From Pseudomonadota bacterium (GTDB taxonomy: Bacteria > Pseudomonadota > Gammaproteobacteria > Burkholderiales > Burkholderiaceae_F), in contig JAKOQB010000095.1 of the NCBI GenBank assembly GCA_029778535.1, positions 1 through 64,000 on the forward strand: a DNA stretch of 64,000 nt, read 5' to 3'. The stretch's first letter is position 1; each line of letters starts with the position of its first letter. Positions 61,886 to 64,000 of this stretch are shown piece by piece. The translations under genes were made by a program, and so were the position numbers. The notes below the pieces were generated by a model. It saw only the letters and a list, made by a program, of their open reading frames with translations. It was not told where the DNA came from and made no database searches.

Positions 61886-64000
61886 TCAGTGTGCGGCCGG
61901 CGCGGCCGTCTTCAGCGTGAACCAGAACCGCGTGCCGGCGCCGACGCTGCTGTCGACGTGGATCTGGCTGCCGTGCAGCTCGACGATGCGCTTGACGATC
62001 GCCAGCCCCAGCCCGCTGCCGCTCGAAGCGAGCGTGCGCGCCTTGTCGACGCGGTAGAAGCGCTCGAAGATGTGCGGCAGGTCGTCGGGCGGGATGCCGC
62101 TGCCGGTGTCGCGCACCTCGACCAGCGCGCCGTCGTCGTGCGCCAGCACCGCCAGCGTGACCCGGCCGTCAGGCGGCGTGTGCGCGAGCGCGTTTTCCAG
62201 AAGGTTTTCCAGCGTGCGTTCGAGCAACCCGATGTCCGCATGCACGAAGCCGAGCGCGTCGTCGAGCTCGAGCGCGAGCTGCACGTGTCTGCCCTGCGCC
62301 GCGAGCTGGAACTTCTGCAGCACATCGCGCGCCAGCTCGCCCAGTGCGACCGGCTCGGCGTCGATGCGATAGCCGTCGAAGTCGAGCCGTGCCAGATCGA
62401 ACAGCTCCGAGATCAGCGTCTGCAGGTGCTCCGCCTGCCGCTGCGCGATGGTCAGGAACGAACGCCGCTCCTGCGCGCCGAGCGACTGCTCCTTCAGCAG
62501 CAGCGTGTCGAGGTAGCCGCGCAGCGACGCCAGCGGGCTCCTCAGATCGTGCGACACGTTGGCGATCAGCTCGCGCCGCAGATACACGTTCTCTTCCTGC
62601 AGCCGGTTCTTCAGCTGCTCGACCTCGGCCAGCGCGCGCTGCAGTCCCTCGTGCGCGCGCAATCGCTCCAGCTCGGCGGCGGCGCGGCCGGCGGACAGCC
62701 GCAGCACCGCGAGCGCGAGCGTCGCATCGGGCATCGGCGCGGTGCCGACCAGCGCCACGTGGCCGATCACCTGTCCACCCGAACTCACCAATGGCATGCC
62801 GAGATAGCTGTGCGCGTTCCAGTCGGCGAGCCCCACGTCCTGCGGAAAGCGCGCCTGCAGGTCGTCGGCGTAATGGCAGACCTCGCCGTCGACCACCTGC
62901 TGGCACGGCGTGCCGGGCAGCGCGAATTCGAAGCCCTCGCCGAAGTCGTCGCCGTTCCAGAACGCGCGCGTGCGCACGATGCGGCCGCGCTTCGGATCGT
63001 CGCGCAGGCACTCGGCGACGAACACGTAGCGCACCTCGAGCGCCTGCGCCAGATTGCGCACCAGCGCGCGGAAGAAATCGCCGCCGGTGACGGTCGCGGT
63101 GCCGGCCTCGATCGCGCGCAACCGCTGCTCGGCGCGCTGGCGCTCGTGCATCTCGCGCGTCATCCGGTCGAGCAGGCGCGCGCTGTGCAGCGACACCGCG
63201 GCCTGCGCGGCGAGGATCTGGATCACCTCGATCCCTTCGGGGCGGAAGGCGTCGCGTACCAGGCTGTTCTCCAGGTACAGCGCCGCGCGCGCGCCGCCCT
63301 GCTGCACGATCGGCAGGCACAGTACCGACCTGGGCTGCGCCGCGTCCAGGTAGGGGTCGCGCGCGAAGCGCTCGTCGTGCAAGGGGTCGGTCAGCACCAG
63401 CGCCGCCTGCGTGCGCAGCACGTAGTTGACGACCGCGGCACTGCACAGGTGCGGCGGCGCCTCCATCGGCGCATCGTGCAGCTCGATTCCGTCGTCGGAC
63501 TCGGTGCCGCCGGCGGCGACCACGTGCGCTCCGTCATCCAGCACCTCGACCAGCGCGCCGCGGCTGGCGCCTGCGCTCTGGATCGCGATCCGCAGCATCT
63601 GCCGGATCAGCGTGTCGAGTTCAACGTCGGCGGCGAGCGCCTGCGCCGCCCTGCCGATCGTCGCGCGGTCGAGCGATTCGGCCGCGTGCGCCGGCACCGC
63701 GGGCGCGCCAGCGCCGAGCAGCGCGCCATGCTGTTGCGCCAGCTGCCGCACCTTCGCGTGCGCGCCCCATTGCGCGTAGCAATCGCGCGCCGCGCGCAGG
63801 TAGACCGCGGCCACCGTGCGATTGCCGCGCTCGAGCCACAGCCGCCCGCAGCGCTCGTTGGTGAGCGCGCGCTGCTGCACGTTGGCGGTTTCGTCGGCGA
63901 ACGCAATCGCGCGCTCGTACAGGTCGAGCGCGCGCAGCGGCTGCCCGGTGATCCGCGCCAGCTCGGCCGACAGGATCAGCGCCCAGCAGCGGAAGTTCTC
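61886..64000 (-). CDS. Hybrid sensor kinase (C-terminal part of STPK/AAA/GAF/histidine kinase giant)
   Basis: At least 704 residues; the frame is open through the right window edge, so the start lies outside. In order: TPR-like helical repeats (NFRCWALILSAELARITG and RCGRLWLERGNRTVAAVYLR), a GAF domain (roughly ELDTLIRQML to AVSLHSARLL), a second GAF-like domain, a coiled coil (LAEVEQLKNRLQEENVYLRR), HisKA with the phospho-His in IANVSHDLRSPLASL, and HATPase_c (N box ENLLENALAH, G boxes DTGSGIPP and GSGLGLAIVKRI). This is the C-terminal half of the trifunctional Ser/Thr kinase-ATPase-histidine kinase family. No response regulator is adjacent inside the window. Confidence 0.88.
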   Translation of the reverse strand, partial: ENFRCWALILSAELARITGQPLRALDLYERAIAFADETANVQQRALTNERCGRLWLERGNRTVAAVYLRAARDCYAQWGAHAKVRQLAQQHGALLGAGAPAVPAHAAESLDRATIGRAAQALAADVELDTLIRQMLRIAIQSAGASRGALVEVLDDGAHVVAAGGTESDDGIELHDAPMEAPPHLCSAAVVNYVLRTQAALVLTDPLHDERFARDPYLDAAQPRSVLCLPIVQQGGARAALYLENSLVRDAFRPEGIEVIQILAAQAAVSLHSARLLDRMTREMHERQRAEQRLRAIEAGTATVTGGDFFRALVRNLAQALEVRYVFVAECLRDDPKRGRIVRTRAFWNGDDFGEGFEFALPGTPCQQVVDGEVCHYADDLQARFPQDVGLADWNAHSYLGMPLVSSGGQVIGHVALVGTAPMPDATLALAVLRLSAGRAAAELERLRAHEGLQRALAEVEQLKNRLQEENVYLRRELIANVSHDLRSPLASLRGYLDTLLLKEQSLGAQERRSFLTIAQRQAEHLQTLISELFDLARLDFDGYRIDAEPVALGELARDVLQKFQLAAQGRHVQLALELDDALGFVHADIGLLERTLENLLENALAHTPPDGRVTLAVLAHDDGALVEVRDTGSGIPPDDLPHIFERFYRVDKARTLASSGSGLGLAIVKRIVELHGSQIHVDSSVGAGTRFWFTLKTAAPAAH

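Overview
The window is a high-GC, gene-dense chromosomal segment of a betaproteobacterium, most likely order Burkholderiales. Supporting features are a GC-rich third codon position throughout, betaproteobacterial families (DUF1841, DUF3079, DUF1631, a PA2778/PA2779 pair), an intracellular polyhydroxybutyrate depolymerase, a soluble RsxB beside nth, and GC-rich dispersed repeats of a kind common in Burkholderiales. Nearly all of it is ordinary core or metabolic gene content. I see no prophage, insertion sequence, CRISPR array or integron.

1-10.7 kb: the end of a phytoene-desaturase-like oxidoreductase, then putA on the opposite strand, a YqaA-type membrane protein, and an electron-transfer cluster (etfB, etfA, acyl-CoA dehydrogenase). 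A second redox cluster follows: rubrerythrin, a CCG-domain Fe-S protein and DUF3501. 10.7-15.1 kb: a radical SAM protein, a TM2-domain protein, the ribosomal operon rpsP-rimM-trmD-rplS and a Nudix hydrolase. 15.1-19.6 kb: a CobD/CbiB-like membrane protein, a four-gene minus-strand operon (M48 peptidase, pterin carbinolamine dehydratase, rsgA, DUF2007) and the divergent orn.

19.7-30.2 kb: a tartrate/malate dehydrogenase, a 93-bp tandem repeat, tRNA-Arg(CCT), and the topoisomerase IV genes parE and parC. Between parE and parC lie a frameshifted PAS-GGDEF-EAL protein, DUF3079 and a hicBA toxin-antitoxin pair. 30.2-39.8 kb: two small metabolic genes, then a minus-strand group (dehydratase, LysE exporter, aminotransferase, GST, EamA transporter, PhzF) broken by repeats and facing a divergent MocR-type regulator. 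A persulfide-dioxygenase-like hydrolase closes this part.

40-50.5 kb: htpG with a clear sigma-32 promoter, a DNA-deoxyinosine glycosylase, a spermidine-synthase-like protein, DUF1631 followed by an orphan GspE-type ATPase, and a minus-strand group of MoxR ATPase, GNAT acetyltransferase and VWA protein. 50.7-57.1 kb: two c-type cytochromes, DUF1841, nth-rsxB, the PA2779/PA2778 pair, phaZ, and fdxA-fpr. 57.1-61.9 kb: a branched-chain amino acid/amide-type ABC transporter (binding protein, fused LivH-LivM permease, LivG, LivF). 61.9-64 kb: the C-terminal end of a very large hybrid kinase whose N-terminus lies outside the window.

The least ordinary aspects are the repeats, which sit exactly at gene boundaries and seem to supply start codons, stop codons or terminal codons for at least four genes; the frameshift inside the GGDEF domain; paired DnaA boxes before parE; an FNR/Anr-like box before DUF3079; and the small uncharacterised redox operon with DUF3501.
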